A stretch of DNA of 15,071 nt, taken from assembly GCA_031282785.1 (NCBI GenBank), contig JAITDB010000046.1:1-15071 (forward strand), in the 5' to 3' direction. This document shows positions 14,553 through 15,071 of this stretch, piece after piece. Below the pieces are notes generated by a model. The model was not told the DNA's origin, did no database searches, and saw only the letters and a list, made by a program, of their open reading frames with translations. Within the stretch, counting starts at the first letter, position 1, and the number at the start of each line of letters is the position of its first letter. The position numbers and the translations under genes are program-made. Origin of the DNA: Holosporaceae bacterium. GTDB lineage: Bacteria; Pseudomonadota; Alphaproteobacteria; UBA3830.

Positions 14553-15071
14553 CGTCGCCCCGCACACGTGATTTCGATTTTAATTTCCAAAGTGATAAAA
14601 CCAATCGTTTCGTACCATTTATCCTTGGATTCCTCATGTATTCAGTTGCACTGGCCATAATGAGCTGCTTTTTTACCTACAATCTGACTTCCGAATGGAG
14701 CAATACTCTCAACGGTCACATCACCATAGGATTTCAATCGAACATCGATGGTCCCGACGAAACTCTGACGCCAATCCAAATGCAGGAAATCATCAAAATA
14801 GTAGAGTCCACCAATGGCATAAAATCCATAAAAAAACTGGACGACTCCGATATTCTAAAAATCCTGGAACCATGGCTGAGTGGCACCTCCATTCCCGACG
14901 ATTTTCCTTTTCCCACGATCTTTGATGTGGAATCTTATAAAAATGTCCCGATAGATCTGTTGCAACTGACAGAAAAACTTTCGAAAGTATCTCCTGGAGT
15001 AAAAATACATGATCACGCCAACTGGTATGCTCCAATTTTAAAAATAAGCAATGGATTATTTTCATTTGCGA
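14549..15071 (+). CDS. ftsX: Cell division protein FtsX, N-terminal part (cut by the right edge)
   Basis: ATG at 14549 overlaps the ftsE stop in an ATGA junction, with AGGAG (14534-14538) upstream, so the two are translationally coupled. The first 174 residues are visible. There is a short cytoplasmic N-terminus (MTSPRTRDFDF), one transmembrane helix at about 23-45, then a periplasmic domain. The latter includes LEPWLSG and a DDFPFPTIFDV-type segment near 106-128, which match the extracellular domain of alphaproteobacterial FtsX. The remaining three membrane helices would lie beyond the window. FtsX is the membrane partner of FtsE and links it to cell-wall hydrolase activators. Confidence 0.9.
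   Translation, partial: MTSPRTRDFDFNFQSDKTNRFVPFILGFLMYSVALAIMSCFFTYNLTSEWSNTLNGHITIGFQSNIDGPDETLTPIQMQEIIKIVESTNGIKSIKKLDDSDILKILEPWLSGTSIPDDFPFPTIFDVESYKNVPIDLLQLTEKLSKVSPGVKIHDHANWYAPILKISNGLFSFA

Overview
The window looks like chromosomal DNA from an alphaproteobacterium, probably a host-associated, moderately AT-rich lineage of the Holosporales/Rickettsiales kind. The support is an RpoZ that starts MARITVEDC, alphaproteobacterial-style L28 and zinc-free L31, an alphaproteobacterial-type AddA helicase-nuclease, a small species-variable outer-membrane barrel, and intergenic DNA rich in A/T runs. The lineage is inferred from protein style. There are no rRNA or tRNA genes, phage genes, transposases or CRISPR arrays, so it reads as core genome with a few lineage-specific insertions.

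Layout, left: a possible minus-strand gene leaves the left edge. rpoZ (182-556, +) converges on an 8-strand outer-membrane barrel gene (720-1511, -), which ends at a strong strand-specific terminator. prmC (1660-2502, -) and rpmB/L28 (2700-2984, -) lie upstream of it on the same strand. rpmB and rpmE (L31) are divergent, each with a recognisable sigma-70-type promoter.

Middle: rpmE, a D-Ala-D-Ala carboxypeptidase (TTG start), an M16 zinc peptidase (GTG start) and addA are packed head to tail (3230-9224) and probably form one transcription unit spanning translation, envelope maintenance, proteolysis and double-strand-break repair. addB is not next to addA. A convergent 400-bp gap follows, holding a 49-codon minus-strand ORF with a good ribosome binding site and the eno terminator, then eno (9625-10905, -).

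Right: a 358-bp divergent intergenic region leads to a nitronate-monooxygenase-family flavoprotein (11264-12637) with an extra cysteine-rich C-terminal region. Its promoter puts a 12-bp stem-loop at the very 5' end of the mRNA. Next is an unusual response-regulator-like protein (12789-13781) with an enlarged receiver domain and a C-terminal half with no recognised output domain; an inverted repeat overlaps its promoter. ftsE and the start of ftsX (cut by the right edge, 4-bp ATGA overlap) follow on the same strand.

I do not see a clear-cut new multi-gene system. The best candidates for something undescribed are the response regulator upstream of ftsEX with its putative operator, the structured leader and Cys cluster of the flavoprotein, and the 49-aa ORF between addA and eno.
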